A stretch of DNA of 64,000 nucleotides, taken from Actinoplanes subtropicus. GTDB taxonomy: Bacteria > Actinomycetota > Actinomycetes > Mycobacteriales > Micromonosporaceae. Shown here piece by piece: positions 1-8,611 of this stretch (within the stretch, counting starts at the first letter, position 1; each line of letters starts with the position of its first letter). The stretch spans positions 1-64,000 of the forward strand of contig NZ_JOJL01000034.1 in assembly GCF_000721705.1 (NCBI RefSeq). Reading direction: 5' to 3'. The notes below the pieces were generated by a model, which was not told where the DNA came from, made no database searches, and worked only from the letters and a program-made list of their open reading frames with translations. The position numbers were made by a program, and so were the translations under genes.

Positions 1-261
1 CTACCGGAGCTTCGTTCCCATCACGCCCCGCGACACGCCACTGTGGCCAGACCGCGACGCGGCACTCACACCAAACTCATGATCTTGAAACGGCCGTGCT
101 CGGATGCCTTCCTCATTTCCCGCCGATCGAGGGCGACGCTGGGTGCGTCTGTCACGTTGCGTTCAGGTCTTTGGTCGGGTTCGCGTGCTTCGGATGCCGC
201 CGTTCGTCAGCGCTTCCTCGGGTAGCTGTTGATCTCGGGTCGGCTCGGATAGCGTCGACGG
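1..261. other. Left edge, no complete gene recognised
   Basis: I see no complete gene here. The plus-strand frame starting at base 2 gives 26 natural-looking codons ending in TGA at 80-82, which could be the tail of a gene entering from the left, but this is too short to identify. Bases 83-261 hold the upstream region of the GyrB-like gene and I see no convincing promoter or hairpin. Confidence 0.25.
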
Positions 262-885
262 GTGGCGGAACTCGGCTACACCGCGGCAGATCTCACGGTC
301 CTGTCGATGGAAGATGGTGTGCGTAAGCGGCCTGGCATGTACTTCGGGGTGGGTCCGGGTGATCGGCGGCTGGCGACGAAGGTGGTGTGCGCGGTCGCCT
401 GCCACGCGTTCCATCCGGCGGCGCGGGTGGCCGGCAGCCATGTGCCGCATGTCGTCGTCGATATCACCGCTGATCTCGTCTTCTCGGTCACCGACGACCA
501 GGCGGAAACCCTGACGGGCCAGGACGTGCCGAGGCTCGGTTACGAGAACAGCCTGTTGACTGCCGATCGTTGGCTGAGCGCTGCCGCCGCGGCGGTGAGT
601 TCGCAGACCCATGTCGAGGTCTGGCGAGATGGCCAAGGCTTCCGGCAGGCGCTTGCCGGTTTGCAGCCATCCGAACCTCCGGCGCGGTTCCTGGCTCCCG
701 CGGGCGCCGGCACCCGGGTGGCGTACGTCTTGGATCCGGCCTTCTTCGGGCCGGCCGTCATCACCAACGACATCGCGGCGCTCGACGTGCACGGCCCGTA
801 CTGCGCTGATGCGGTCGGGCCCGGCGAGGTAGTGGTCCGAGACCATCGGAACGGCATTCGGTCAGCTGAACACCGGTACGTTTGA
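262..885 (+). CDS. Degenerate GyrB-like (GHKL) ATPase-domain protein
   Basis: 207-aa protein with a GTG start. The N-terminus carries VRKRPGMYFG (about residues 20-29), the signature at the beginning of the GyrB/ParE ATPase domain. Residues 60-80 (HVVVDITADLVFSVTDDQ) align in layout with the GyrB stretch that includes the conserved Asp of the ATP pocket, and GTRVAYVLDPAFF near residue 150 resembles the GyrB GT.V.F..D..IF strand. The expected N-box Glu and Asn are not visible: that helix reads KVVCAVACHAF. There is no transducer, TOPRIM or C-terminal domain, so this is not a gyrase subunit. It may be a stand-alone regulator or a decayed remnant. Family resemblance is clear; function is unknown. 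Confidence 0.6.
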   Translation: MAELGYTAADLTVLSMEDGVRKRPGMYFGVGPGDRRLATKVVCAVACHAFHPAARVAGSHVPHVVVDITADLVFSVTDDQAETLTGQDVPRLGYENSLLTADRWLSAAAAAVSSQTHVEVWRDGQGFRQALAGLQPSEPPARFLAPAGAGTRVAYVLDPAFFGPAVITNDIAALDVHGPYCADAVGPGEVVVRDHRNGIRSAEHRYV

Positions 886-989
886 TCCGAACGTCCGGGT
901 CCGCCGCGAATGGTGCGCGAGCCTGACTACTTGCAGTCACTGTCCGTGTTGTCTTGGCGCTCGGTGGCGAACACGCGGACGCCGTCGCA

Positions 990-1565
990 TTACAGGTGTC
1001 CGGTGTCGTTGAAGCTGAGTAAGGTCGGTGGCCGGTCGGAGTCCCATTGCACGGTGGTGATGGCGCAGTTGGCCTGGTTGAGGCCGATCCAACGCCAGTC
1101 GGGGGCGTCCAGGACGTGGCGCACGAACCAGCCGATCACGAAGTTGTGGGTGATCAGCAGTTCGTGTCGGTCTTCCTCGCCGATGACGCCGAAATGGTCG
1201 ACCGCTGCTCGCAAGGCGATGGCGTCCTCATCGCGTTCGTCGTCGGGTACGCCGTCGAGCCAGTCGAGCCACCGGTCCGGATAGCTGTCCCGCTGTCCCG
1301 CGGAGGGCACCGGGGTGCGGTCCCTCACGAAATCGCACTCGTGGCGTGCGACGTCCGGGAGATGGCCGGCGACGATGTCGGCGGTCTGAGCCGCCCGGGT
1401 CAGCGGGCTGTGGTGGACCGCGGAGAAGGGCACCGTGCGAAGCCGCCGGCCAAGCCGGTCGGCCTGATCGCGGCCGAGCCGCGATAGACCTCCGTTCCGG
1501 CTGTGGCCGGTGGCCGGGTCCTGCTCGCCGTGGCGGACGAGATACAGCCGTGTGCGGACAGTCAA
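990..1565 (-). CDS. Histidine phosphatase family protein
   Basis: Histidine phosphatase (phosphoglycerate-mutase-like) fold, about 191 aa. The N-terminus TRLYLVRHGEQ contains the catalytic RHGE motif, followed by GLSRLGRDQADRLGRRL and the second conserved Arg region HHSPLTRAAQTADIV. The late catalytic His is in LLITHNFVIGWFV. The reading frame opens further upstream, but the TTG at 1565 is preceded by a strong GGAGGG six bases away, so I choose it. These enzymes remove phosphate from small metabolites or proteins; the substrate cannot be read from sequence. The gene lies downstream of the integrase on the same strand, and the integrase's restored frame runs into its upstream region. Confidence 0.85.
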   Translation of the reverse strand: MTVRTRLYLVRHGEQDPATGHSRNGGLSRLGRDQADRLGRRLRTVPFSAVHHSPLTRAAQTADIVAGHLPDVARHECDFVRDRTPVPSAGQRDSYPDRWLDWLDGVPDDERDEDAIALRAAVDHFGVIGEEDRHELLITHNFVIGWFVRHVLDAPDWRWIGLNQANCAITTVQWDSDRPPTLLSFNDTGHL

Positions 1566-1606
1566 AGCTTGCCCTCCGATCGCTGATGGATGGCCAGCAC
1601 GATAGA

Positions 1607-3357
1607 TCACGACGCATGGATCACTCGCTCCGGCCAATGTGCACTCGACTCCTCAGCCCACCGAGTGCACCAAGAGCTGCCGTACATGCCGACGTACGGA
1701 TGGGCCGACGCGCTCGCCACGTGGGCCGTGACCGGCCAAGCCCGACGCGGGAGGGTCGGCGTCAACGAAGGGCTCATTCCCGCCGCGAAGTGCGTGGACT
1801 CAACGAGATCGGGTCGCCGGCGATGGTCGACGGTCGGTTCGCATGGTGTTGCCTCCGGCCCACCTGGGTCGTTCTCGTGCGGCTGGCTCGCACGTGTGCC
1901 GGCTGCGGCACTTGATCGGCGTGGTACCAAGGCAGAGGCGGCTTCGGCCTTGGCGCGTTCGGACTCGAGTTCGTGCACGACCGAGGTGTAGGTGTTCGCC
2001 GCGACGGTGATACTCGAGAGACCGAGTACCTCCTGGATGTCCTTGAGGTCGGATCCGGACGCCTTGAGGAACGTCGCGGCGCAGTGCCGTAGGTCGTGCA
2101 GCCGGATCGGCGGCAGCCCGCATCTGCGACGAGTCGCTCGAAGCGATCGCTGACCTGTTCAGGATGCCATTGGCGACCGTCAGGTCGCACGAAGAACAAC
2201 TCGGTCTTCGGCCAGGCAGCGTCGGCCCGCCGGTGTTCCCGCCGCTGCTGGTAGATGCGTAACGCCGTGGTCGTGGAGGCGTCGAGCGCGATGATGCGGT
2301 TACCGGCGTAACTCTTGACGACCTTGATCACAGGTTCATAGCCGACGGTCGTGAGCTGCTGAGCGATCGTGGCGGTCCTACCCGCCAGGTCGACGTCGTT
2401 TTCGCGCAGGCCGAGCGCCTCGCCGCGACGCAGGCCCCGGTGCAGGATGAGAACGACGATCGGGTAGACAAAGGCGTCATGGTCCTCGACATGATCGAGG
2501 AACGCGCCGGCTTGCTCGGGTGTCCACACCATGACGCTGCTGGGCCGTAGTCCCGTCTCCTTCCACTGCTGTACGGCGGCGGCGGTCCACACCCTCGCCC
2601 TCGGTGCTTGAACCGACGGCAACTCGACGTACGCGGCGGGGTTGAACTCGATGAGTCGATGGGTGCGTATCGCATCGTTGAGGGCCTTGCGCACGGTCGC
2701 ACGGATACGTTGCATCGTTGCCGGGCCCGTCCTACGGACACCTTTGACCGACTCCCGGACCTGGACGTCATCGCTGCAGCGGGCGATGTCGATCTGGAGG
2801 TTGCGGTCGCTGATGCTGTCGAACATCGACTGGAGATGACCGACTCGGAGCCGATCGATCGGGATGTGACCAAGGTGCGGCACGAGATGAACACGGATAT
2901 GGCTCTCGTAACTGACCAACGTGGTGGCTTGGATCTTGCGACGACTGGCATGCCACTGCCAGAGGTAGTCACCCACAGTCATCGCCGCAGATGCCACGAG
3001 CCCCGCGCGGACGCGGCGGGCTACAACATCCCGATCGGGAAACGACCGACCGCTCTTGGTGTCCCTGAGCATGCGCGCGATCTCGTTGCCGACTGCGTTG
3101 TCGTCACCAGCGAGTTCGAGCAGCGACTGTGCGCGGCTACGGTCAACGAGCGCCGCTTCACGGGTAGCGAAACCAAAACGTCGCAACTGCCACCGTTTAC
3201 CCTCGGGCTGCACCGGCAGCTCAATCCGGTAGCCCCACGTGCCGTGGGCGGCGCTCCACGCACCACCGGCACGTCGCAGCCGCGGACATGCAGCGCCGAT
3301 CTTGTTCCTGTTCTCATCACGACAAGAGCAACTCTTGAACGGCAATCCCCGTGACAT
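1607..3357 (-). pseudogene. Phage-type tyrosine recombinase/integrase, frameshifted
   Basis: The N-terminal reading frame (from ATG 3357) has an AP2-like arm region, an SAM-like core-binding domain (AAMTVGDYLWQWHASRRK..TTLVSYESHIRVHLVPHLG) and the first catalytic Arg block (ILHRGLRRGEALGLRENDVDL). Near 2118 the frame changes. In the next frame the protein resumes with RLHDLRHCAATFLKASG (catalytic HxLR) and VLGLSSITVAANTYTSVVHELE (catalytic Tyr), running to 1607. Adding one G to the GGG run at the junction would restore one 580-aa integrase. As written, the enzyme lacks HxLR and Tyr and should be inactive. This is the only recombinase seen in the accessory region. No tRNA or att repeat was recognised beside it. 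Confidence 0.85.
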
Positions 3358-3705
3358 GAGAAATTACTCCCGGGTAGGCGCCTAAGCCGCGCGATTGGGC
3401 TCCACCTAGAAGACCATCCAATCACCCTAAAAGGGTAGAAGGGCAGCAAGGACACGAGAAGGTACATCCGTACCTGCTGCTCAAACGAGTGACAACACCA
3501 GTCCGAGCGCCGCGCTGATAGTCATGGGCGAGTGAGCCAGGCTAAGGTGCCGGGCGCGCGGCGTCTCGTACGCTCGCGGGCGCGACGTCGGACCAACTCA
3601 CGGCGACAAGTCATCCAGATCATCCCTGTCGAATTCGTCCATCGTTCGCTGTGACTCGAGTTCCGGCGCTGAGGCACTGCTTTGCGAGCGGGTAGTGTCA
3701 CACGC
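3358..3705. other. Intergenic region between integrase and formyltransferase
   Basis: About 350 bases between divergent genes with no convincing ORF. A short perfect inverted repeat ACCCT-AAA-AGGGT sits near 3424-3436, about 65 bases upstream of the integrase start, a reasonable place for an integrase operator. A TAGTGT -10-like element at 3693-3698 belongs to the formyltransferase gene. A phage att site could lie here, but I cannot identify one without the unoccupied site. Confidence 0.3.
3693..3698 (+). promoter_or_regulatory. -10 element of a leaderless transcript
   Basis: TAGTGT lies seven bases before the GTG at 3706. This is the usual actinobacterial spacing between a TANNNT box and a transcription start that is also the first base of the start codon. 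There is no Shine-Dalgarno sequence before this GTG, which supports leaderless translation. Confidence 0.45.
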
Positions 3706-4572
3706 GTGGCCGCTCCGATGCGTGTTGCCCTTGCGACTTTCGGCATCGATGAGTTCGCAGCGCTCCACAGCACTTGTGTTGGGGCGGGCCACCAGCCCGT
3801 CGCGTACGTCTATTGCCGCTCGATGAAGCCGAAAGGCCGGACGGACGCTCGCGCGGCGGCGGTCGCCGGTCGTGTGATGGAGGCGCTGCCGCCGGGCATG
3901 GATCTGCTGCTGCCCGGTACTGCTGAAGGGTTGGCCGACGGCTTGGTCGGATATCGGCTGGATCTGCTGGTGGTCTATGGCTTCAACTGGAAGCTGCCTG
4001 TGTCCGTGTTGCGTACACCTCGGTTGGGTGTGATCAATGTTCATTCGTCGCTGTTGCCCAGGTACCGGGGGCCGGCGCCGGTGTTGTGGGCGATCCGGAA
4101 CGGTGACACGGAGATCGGGTTGACGGTCCATCGGATGGACGAGCAGTTCGACACCGGTCCGATCCTTGCTCAGCGGGGTGGGATCGCGCTGGAGGAGGAC
4201 GTCACTCCGCAGCGGTTGTGGCAGCGAGTCAGGCCTGTCCTCAACAAGGTGCTCACGGCCGCGTTGGACCAGGTAGCGAAGGGTCTTACCGGGGTTCCGC
4301 AGGATGAGGCCGGCGCGTCCTACGCGGGGTTCGTGGAGCCCGAGTTCTCGGTGGTGGATTGGTCGCGGACCGCTGTGCAGGTGCACAACCAGGTGCGGAT
4401 GTTCGGCTTCATGGGGCCGGATCATGCTCCTGTTGCCGAGGTCGGCGGTCGGTGGCTGAAGGTGCTGCGGACCCGGCTGGAATCGGCGGACGGCATCCGG
4501 GTGCAGTGTGCTGATGCGCCGATCTGGATCGTGGAGTCGGCACCCGCGCAGCCGCCCGCTATCAGTTGCTGA
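3706..4572 (+). CDS. Formyltransferase (Fmt-like)
   Basis: 288-aa member of the 10-formyltetrahydrofolate-dependent formyltransferase family. The catalytic region GVINVHSSLLPRYRGPAPVLWAI contains the Asn and the HxSLLPxxxG motif, and the conserved Asp follows in RMDEQFDTGPILAQ. The C-terminal third (WSRTAVQVHNQVRMFG) resembles the methionyl-tRNA formyltransferase C-terminal domain. It is slightly short for housekeeping Fmt (about 310 aa) and sits in an accessory region without def or priA, so it may be a second Fmt or a formylating enzyme for another amine. The start is GTG 3706 because of the adjacent -10 box; ATG 3718 and TTG 3682 are alternatives. Its 3' end overlaps the convergent NB-ARC gene by 11 bases. 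Confidence 0.8.
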   Translation: MAAPMRVALATFGIDEFAALHSTCVGAGHQPVAYVYCRSMKPKGRTDARAAAVAGRVMEALPPGMDLLLPGTAEGLADGLVGYRLDLLVVYGFNWKLPVSVLRTPRLGVINVHSSLLPRYRGPAPVLWAIRNGDTEIGLTVHRMDEQFDTGPILAQRGGIALEEDVTPQRLWQRVRPVLNKVLTAALDQVAKGLTGVPQDEAGASYAGFVEPEFSVVDWSRTAVQVHNQVRMFGFMGPDHAPVAEVGGRWLKVLRTRLESADGIRVQCADAPIWIVESAPAQPPAISC

Positions 4573-6979
4573 GTGCTCGGGTAATGCGCTCGCGTAGCGC
4601 GCTGGCCTCGGGGTCATCGAAGTCCGCGAGGAGGGGAAGTGCCTGCTCCCAAGAGGATCTGGCTTGCTCCCGGGAGCCATGCCGGTCGAGGGCCCTCGCG
4701 AGGTGGTGCAGGCACCGGGCCAGGCTCCACCGGTCGTCGAGTTCGCGGTAAGTGTCCGCGGCTACCCGGTAGAAGTCCGTCGCCTCGGCGACGCGGCCCA
4801 TCTGCTCGTACGCCTGGCCCGCCCCCTCGATCGCGAAGGCCTCGCGGCTGCGGTCGCCGAGCCGGCGCTGGATCGTTGCCGCCCGCTGATAGGAGACCAG
4901 CGCGTCGGCGGGCTGGTCGGCGGCTCGCTGGACCTTTCCCAGTTCGACCAGCCAGTGCGCCTGCCATACCTGGTTTTCGTCATCCTCGGCGACGGTGAGG
5001 GCCTGATCCACGGCGACGCGCGCGCCGGCGATGTCACCGAGATCTCTTTGTGCCCAGCTGAGCAGGAACAACGCGTTACCTATGCCGAAGTGGTCACCGA
5101 GTTCGCGAAACACCGTCAGCGCCTCATCAAGGATCTCGGCGGCGGCCTGCGGCTGCTGTAGCTCGCAGAGCGTCTCGGCAAGGTTGCTCTGCATGAGCGC
5201 CATCCAGCGGCGTTCGCCGAGGTCGTGGAAGATCGCCCGACTCTGATCGAAGAACGACCGGGCGTCCGCGAGCCGGCGGAGGCGCAGACCGATCAGGCCC
5301 AGCGCGTTGATGGACTTGGCTTCCCCGAACCGGTCTCCAATTTCCCGGCGGATATCCAGCGCAGCGCGGTGGCTGGTTTCGGCTTCGTCGAGGCGGCGGG
5401 ACTGGAAGTATGCCTTGCCGAGGCTTTCCCAGGCTTCGGCTTGGCCGGCACGGTCGCCGGCGCGGGCGGCCGAGTCGACACCGATACGGCTGGTGGTCAG
5501 CCAGTCGTCGAAGGCGTTCTGGTGGATGTAGATCGCGCGCAAAACCGCAGCGAGCTGCCAGGCGAGCGTGTGCTGGCCTGCCTCGGCGGCGGCCCGCGTC
5601 GCGCCGACGAGGTTGGTGGCCTCGGTCTGGTACCAGTGCAGCGCGGTCGCGTAGCTGTCGAAGGTCAGCGGGTGGACTTCCGCAGGTACGGGTTCGGTCA
5701 GGTGGTATCGGTCGAAGGGGGCGATGCGGGACTGGGCGCCGTCGGCGGTGTGCAGATACCAGCCGATCACTCGACGCAACGCCTCGGTTTGGGCGTGCGG
5801 GGTTTCGAGGAGGCGGACCTGATCCAGTGCGTAGGCGCGCAGCAGGTCGTGGAACTGATACCGGCCGGGCGCGGGCTGTTCGAGCAGGTGCGCGCCGATC
5901 AGCACGTCGAGTTGCTGGCGGACCGGTTTGGTGTCGATGCCGGCCAGGGCTGCCGCGGCGGGGAGGCCGAAGTCGTTGCCGGGGTGCAGGCCGAGGAGGC
6001 GAAACAGCTGCGCGGCGGGCTCCGGCAGGGCTCGATAGGACCAGGCGAACACCGTACGGACGGCGTCGGTGTCGTCGTCGCCTTCGGCGGTCAGCGCGTC
6101 CCAGAGTCCCGACTCGTCGCGCAGGTCGGCGATGAGCTCGTCGAGGCGCATCATGGGTCGGCTGGCGGCGCGTTCGGCGGCGATCCGCAACGCCAGCGGC
6201 AACCGGGCGCAGAGCCGCGCCAACTCCACCAGCTCGTGGCGTTGGTCGTCGGCTCGGTACCGTGCGGTCACGTTTCCCAGTAAAGCAACGGCGTCGTCCT
6301 CCGGCAGGATGTCCACCCCGACCCGGAGGGCGCCGTGCCGGGCGATCAGCCCGGAGAGTCGGCTGCGGCTGGTCACCAACGCCAGGGAGTTGGGCGTCCC
6401 GGGTAACAGTGGCCGGACCTGCTCGGCGGTCGCGGCGTTATCGAGGATCACCAGCATCCGGTGGTCGGCCAGCAGCGAGCGGTACAGCGACGCGCGGTCC
6501 TCCAGGTAGACCGGAATGGCCGTGGCCGGGACGCCGAGGTCGCGCAGGAAGCGGTCCAGCACCTGGTCGGGCACCGCTGGCGTTCCCGGGTCGTAGCCGC
6601 GCAGGTTGACATACAACTGGCCATCCGGGAACTGCTGGCGGACGCTGTGCGCCCAGTGCAGAGCCAGGGAGGTCTTTCCGACCCCAGCCGTGCCGGTGAT
6701 CACCATGACCGCGGCAGCCAAGGGCTCCTCAGGGTCACCGGTCAGCGCGCCGGTGAGGTCAGCCAGCTCCGTGTGCCGGTTGACGAAACCCCGGACATCG
6801 CCCGGCAACTGCGACGGCCTCACCGCGAACGGGGCTTCGGCCCCCGGTCCTGGCCGATGGAAATGCACACCTCCGTGCACATCACGAGCCTGCACGACGT
6901 CGCCCGCGGCGCCGGACGCCGCCAGGCGATTGCCGTGCCACACCGTGCCGTCCTGGTCGGTGGGCTCGTCCGTGGACAT
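4562..6979 (-). CDS. STAND NTPase: amyloid-like motif, NB-ARC, TPR (NLR-like)
   Basis: 805-aa signal-transduction ATPase. Residues about 20-42 hold a glycine-rich motif, AASGAAGDVVQARDVHGGVHFH. An NB-ARC domain follows with Walker A GTAGVGKT (about 96-103), Walker B RMLVILDNA, and the sensor region SLALVTSRSRLSGL. A winged-helix region (RYQFHDLLRAYALDQV) precedes C-terminal TPRs from about residue 500 (AWESLGKAYFQSRRLDEAETSHRAALDI and further copies). This is the bacterial NLR-type layout (AfsR-related without the SARP domain). The N-terminal motif is repeated in the protein at 8162-8581. I infer a ligand-triggered oligomer that recruits this effector through the shared motif. GTG 6982 is directly before ATG 6979. 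The gene follows the DUF6879 gene by 29 bases and is probably co-transcribed with it. Confidence 0.85.
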   Translation of the reverse strand: MSTDEPTDQDGTVWHGNRLAASGAAGDVVQARDVHGGVHFHRPGPGAEAPFAVRPSQLPGDVRGFVNRHTELADLTGALTGDPEEPLAAAVMVITGTAGVGKTSLALHWAHSVRQQFPDGQLYVNLRGYDPGTPAVPDQVLDRFLRDLGVPATAIPVYLEDRASLYRSLLADHRMLVILDNAATAEQVRPLLPGTPNSLALVTSRSRLSGLIARHGALRVGVDILPEDDAVALLGNVTARYRADDQRHELVELARLCARLPLALRIAAERAASRPMMRLDELIADLRDESGLWDALTAEGDDDTDAVRTVFAWSYRALPEPAAQLFRLLGLHPGNDFGLPAAAALAGIDTKPVRQQLDVLIGAHLLEQPAPGRYQFHDLLRAYALDQVRLLETPHAQTEALRRVIGWYLHTADGAQSRIAPFDRYHLTEPVPAEVHPLTFDSYATALHWYQTEATNLVGATRAAAEAGQHTLAWQLAAVLRAIYIHQNAFDDWLTTSRIGVDSAARAGDRAGQAEAWESLGKAYFQSRRLDEAETSHRAALDIRREIGDRFGEAKSINALGLIGLRLRRLADARSFFDQSRAIFHDLGERRWMALMQSNLAETLCELQQPQAAAEILDEALTVFRELGDHFGIGNALFLLSWAQRDLGDIAGARVAVDQALTVAEDDENQVWQAHWLVELGKVQRAADQPADALVSYQRAATIQRRLGDRSREAFAIEGAGQAYEQMGRVAEATDFYRVAADTYRELDDRWSLARCLHHLARALDRHGSREQARSSWEQALPLLADFDDPEASALRERITRALSN

Positions 6980-7008
6980 CACTGCGTTCCGATCAAGGGG
7001 AACGACGG

Positions 7009-7620
7009 CTACGGCTGCCGCGGCGGCGGGAGGACCGCGACATGCTCGTTGAAGTACGGCTCCAGCGGCTGGCCGATCTCGTACAAGTCCTGGATGAACC
7101 TCTGGCAGCGCACCACGAGGTCACGATCGACGAATCGGCGCGCGGACTCCAGAACTCCGTCGTCGTCGTAGACGGCCTGGTACATCACCATGGTCCCGTG
7201 GGTGTAGATCTCCGGTAGCGGGGCGTCGCGTTCAAAGTCCGCGACCTGCTCACCGGTGACGATCCGAACCTTTCCGCCGTACTGATCGCGCATTCGCAAG
7301 ACATGCAATTCCCACTGAAGGTAGGGAATGATGGGTTGCTCCACCACGCGGACCCGCCGATTGACGAAACCGCGCTCTTCAATCTTCCGATAGTAGTCGA
7401 TCATGCCCGGTCGCTCGGCCTCGATAATGCGCATCGACTCCTGCCAGTCGCCTTTCGCGAAGGCTTCCCAGCTTGCGTTTCCGGGCTCCTTGAAGAACTG
7501 CTGACGTTCCAGTTTCCAGAAGCCAGGAGCCAAGGTCGACCAGAGCTTCTCATCGAAGTCGGCGTAGTAGGCGTCCAGCTCCAGCCGCTCGCCCCTCGCG
7601 CCGCCAAAAAGATCATGCAT
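7009..7620 (-). CDS. DUF6879 family protein
   Basis: 203-aa soluble protein, rich in aromatic and acidic residues, of the actinobacterial family DUF6879 (for example ESMRIIEAERPGMIDYYRKIEERG and the RRVRVVEQPIIPYLQWELHVLRMRDQYGGKVRIV block). The family's biochemical role is unknown to me. Members usually sit beside small proteins and helix-turn-helix regulators in streptomycetes and relatives. Here the ATG overlaps the stop of the upstream 89-aa gene by eight bases, which implies translational coupling, and the NB-ARC protein follows. The three genes look like one operon. I see no signal peptide, membrane segment or catalytic motif. Confidence 0.75.
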   Translation of the reverse strand: MHDLFGGARGERLELDAYYADFDEKLWSTLAPGFWKLERQQFFKEPGNASWEAFAKGDWQESMRIIEAERPGMIDYYRKIEERGFVNRRVRVVEQPIIPYLQWELHVLRMRDQYGGKVRIVTGEQVADFERDAPLPEIYTHGTMVMYQAVYDDDGVLESARRFVDRDLVVRCQRFIQDLYEIGQPLEPYFNEHVAVLPPPRQP

Positions 7621-7882
7621 CCGGAATGTCCGCCTTGGCGGCGAGGATCGTCGCGCGGGGGATCACGACCAGACGCTCACCAGGATCGACGCTGACGCCC
7701 TCCGGCAGTCGCGCCGCATACGATGCAGTCAGGTCCGCCCCGATAACCACGACGTCGCCATTGTCGAGCTCCCAGATATCCGGGCAGCTGCCGTCGCCAG
7801 ATGTCTGCCCGAGCTCGTGCGACGACTTTCCCAACCGTCGCAAGAATGACGCCGAGGAATCAGCTTTCCATTTTCCAGTCAT
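7613..7882 (-). CDS. Small conserved protein upstream of DUF6879
   Basis: 89-aa protein. ATG 7882 is chosen because GAGGGG lies four bases upstream; the frame opens at GTG 7894. The core CPDIWELDNGDVVVIGADLT and the tail RLVVIPRATILAAKADIPDA are the recognisable parts. From memory, similar small proteins commonly precede DUF6879 genes in actinomycetes. No DNA-binding motif, membrane helix or active site is apparent. It heads a probable operon with DUF6879 and the NB-ARC-TPR protein, driven by the promoter at 7923-7952. Confidence 0.7.
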   Translation of the reverse strand: MTGKWKADSSASFLRRLGKSSHELGQTSGDGSCPDIWELDNGDVVVIGADLTASYAARLPEGVSVDPGERLVVIPRATILAAKADIPDA

Positions 7883-7922
7883 GCTTCCCCTCACCGCCCA
7901 AGCAGCAGTATTACTCTCAGTA

Positions 7923-7952
7923 ACCTTATCATGACCGATTAATGAGGGTCAA
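7923..7952 (-). promoter_or_regulatory. Sigma-70-type promoter for the DUF6879/NB-ARC operon
   Basis: Read on the minus strand there is TTGACC (7952-7947), an 18-base spacer and TAAGGT (7928-7923). Initiation near 7916 would leave a leader of roughly 35 bases before ATG 7882. Both hexamers are close to consensus, and the surrounding DNA is AT-rich for this genome. Confidence 0.5.
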
Positions 7953-8161
7953 ACGTGCTGACGGCGGCGCGATCCCTCGAATAAGACTCGCTTCGTCGAC
8001 CAAATCGATCCGCACACAGAGTAACTATTGCGATCAACCGACCCCAGGTCCGAGACGTGGCGAGTTCGCCTGGCGTCGGGATGCTGACCCGAGCACCCGA
8101 TCGGCCGGAGTATGCATCTACGCTTGCATATGTCCGGGCTGCCGGAGAGGCGGGAGTCACG

Positions 8162-8581
8162 ATGGCCGGTGAGGATGTTCTCGCATCGATTGCGCTGATG
8201 GTGGCAACGAAGGCGACCGATGGCTTGTCCGAGGCCGGCCGGGCCGCGTTCACCGCGCTGGCACGGCTAGTGAAGCGCCGCTTCCAAGGGAGCGGGTCGG
8301 CGCAGGCGGCTCTCACTGAGGCCGAGGCCGATCCGGCAGATGGCACTCGCCTCGAGTCACTTCGCGAAGAGCTTGCGCAGGCGGCAGCCGAGGACCCGGC
8401 GTTTGATCATGAACTCCGGCGACTCTGGCAAGACCTCGTTCTTCACCTGGAGGCAGGCCCGGGGGGTGTCGTGAACAACCTCTCCGGCCCGGTCGGGGGC
8501 AATGTGGTTCAGGCCCGCGACATCCAAGGTGGCATCTCGTTCGGAGGCGCTAGCCCACACGACCCCGGGCCAAGGCCCTGA
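8162..8581 (+). CDS. Small helical effector with C-terminal amyloid-like motif
   Basis: 139-aa protein. The frame opens at 8057, but ATG 8162 has a purine-rich GGAGAGGCGGGAG a few bases upstream and matches where the fold begins. Residues 1-45 form a mildly hydrophobic helix followed by a basic segment (ARLVKRRF). Residues 50-97 are acidic-helical (SLREELAQAAAEDPAFDHELRRLW). Residues 104-128 are the motif NNLSGPVGGNVVQARDIQGGIS, matching the N-terminus of the NB-ARC protein at 4562-6979. The layout, an all-helical N-terminus plus a C-terminal RHIM-like motif, corresponds to the bacterial HeLo-like (Bell) effectors paired with NLRs. A membrane-damaging cell-death effector is the inferred role. 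It is divergent from the NLR operon. Confidence 0.75.
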   Translation: MAGEDVLASIALMVATKATDGLSEAGRAAFTALARLVKRRFQGSGSAQAALTEAEADPADGTRLESLREELAQAAAEDPAFDHELRRLWQDLVLHLEAGPGGVVNNLSGPVGGNVVQARDIQGGISFGGASPHDPGPRP

Positions 8582-8611
8582 CCGCCCAGCGAACCTCAGG
8601 CTAACCTCAAC

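Noticed and set aside
5225..6283. 352-codon plus-strand frame opposite the NB-ARC-TPR gene
   Set aside because: It is a mirror of the TPR and NB-ARC coding sequence with Gly/Val/Arg-biased composition, and has no independent features.
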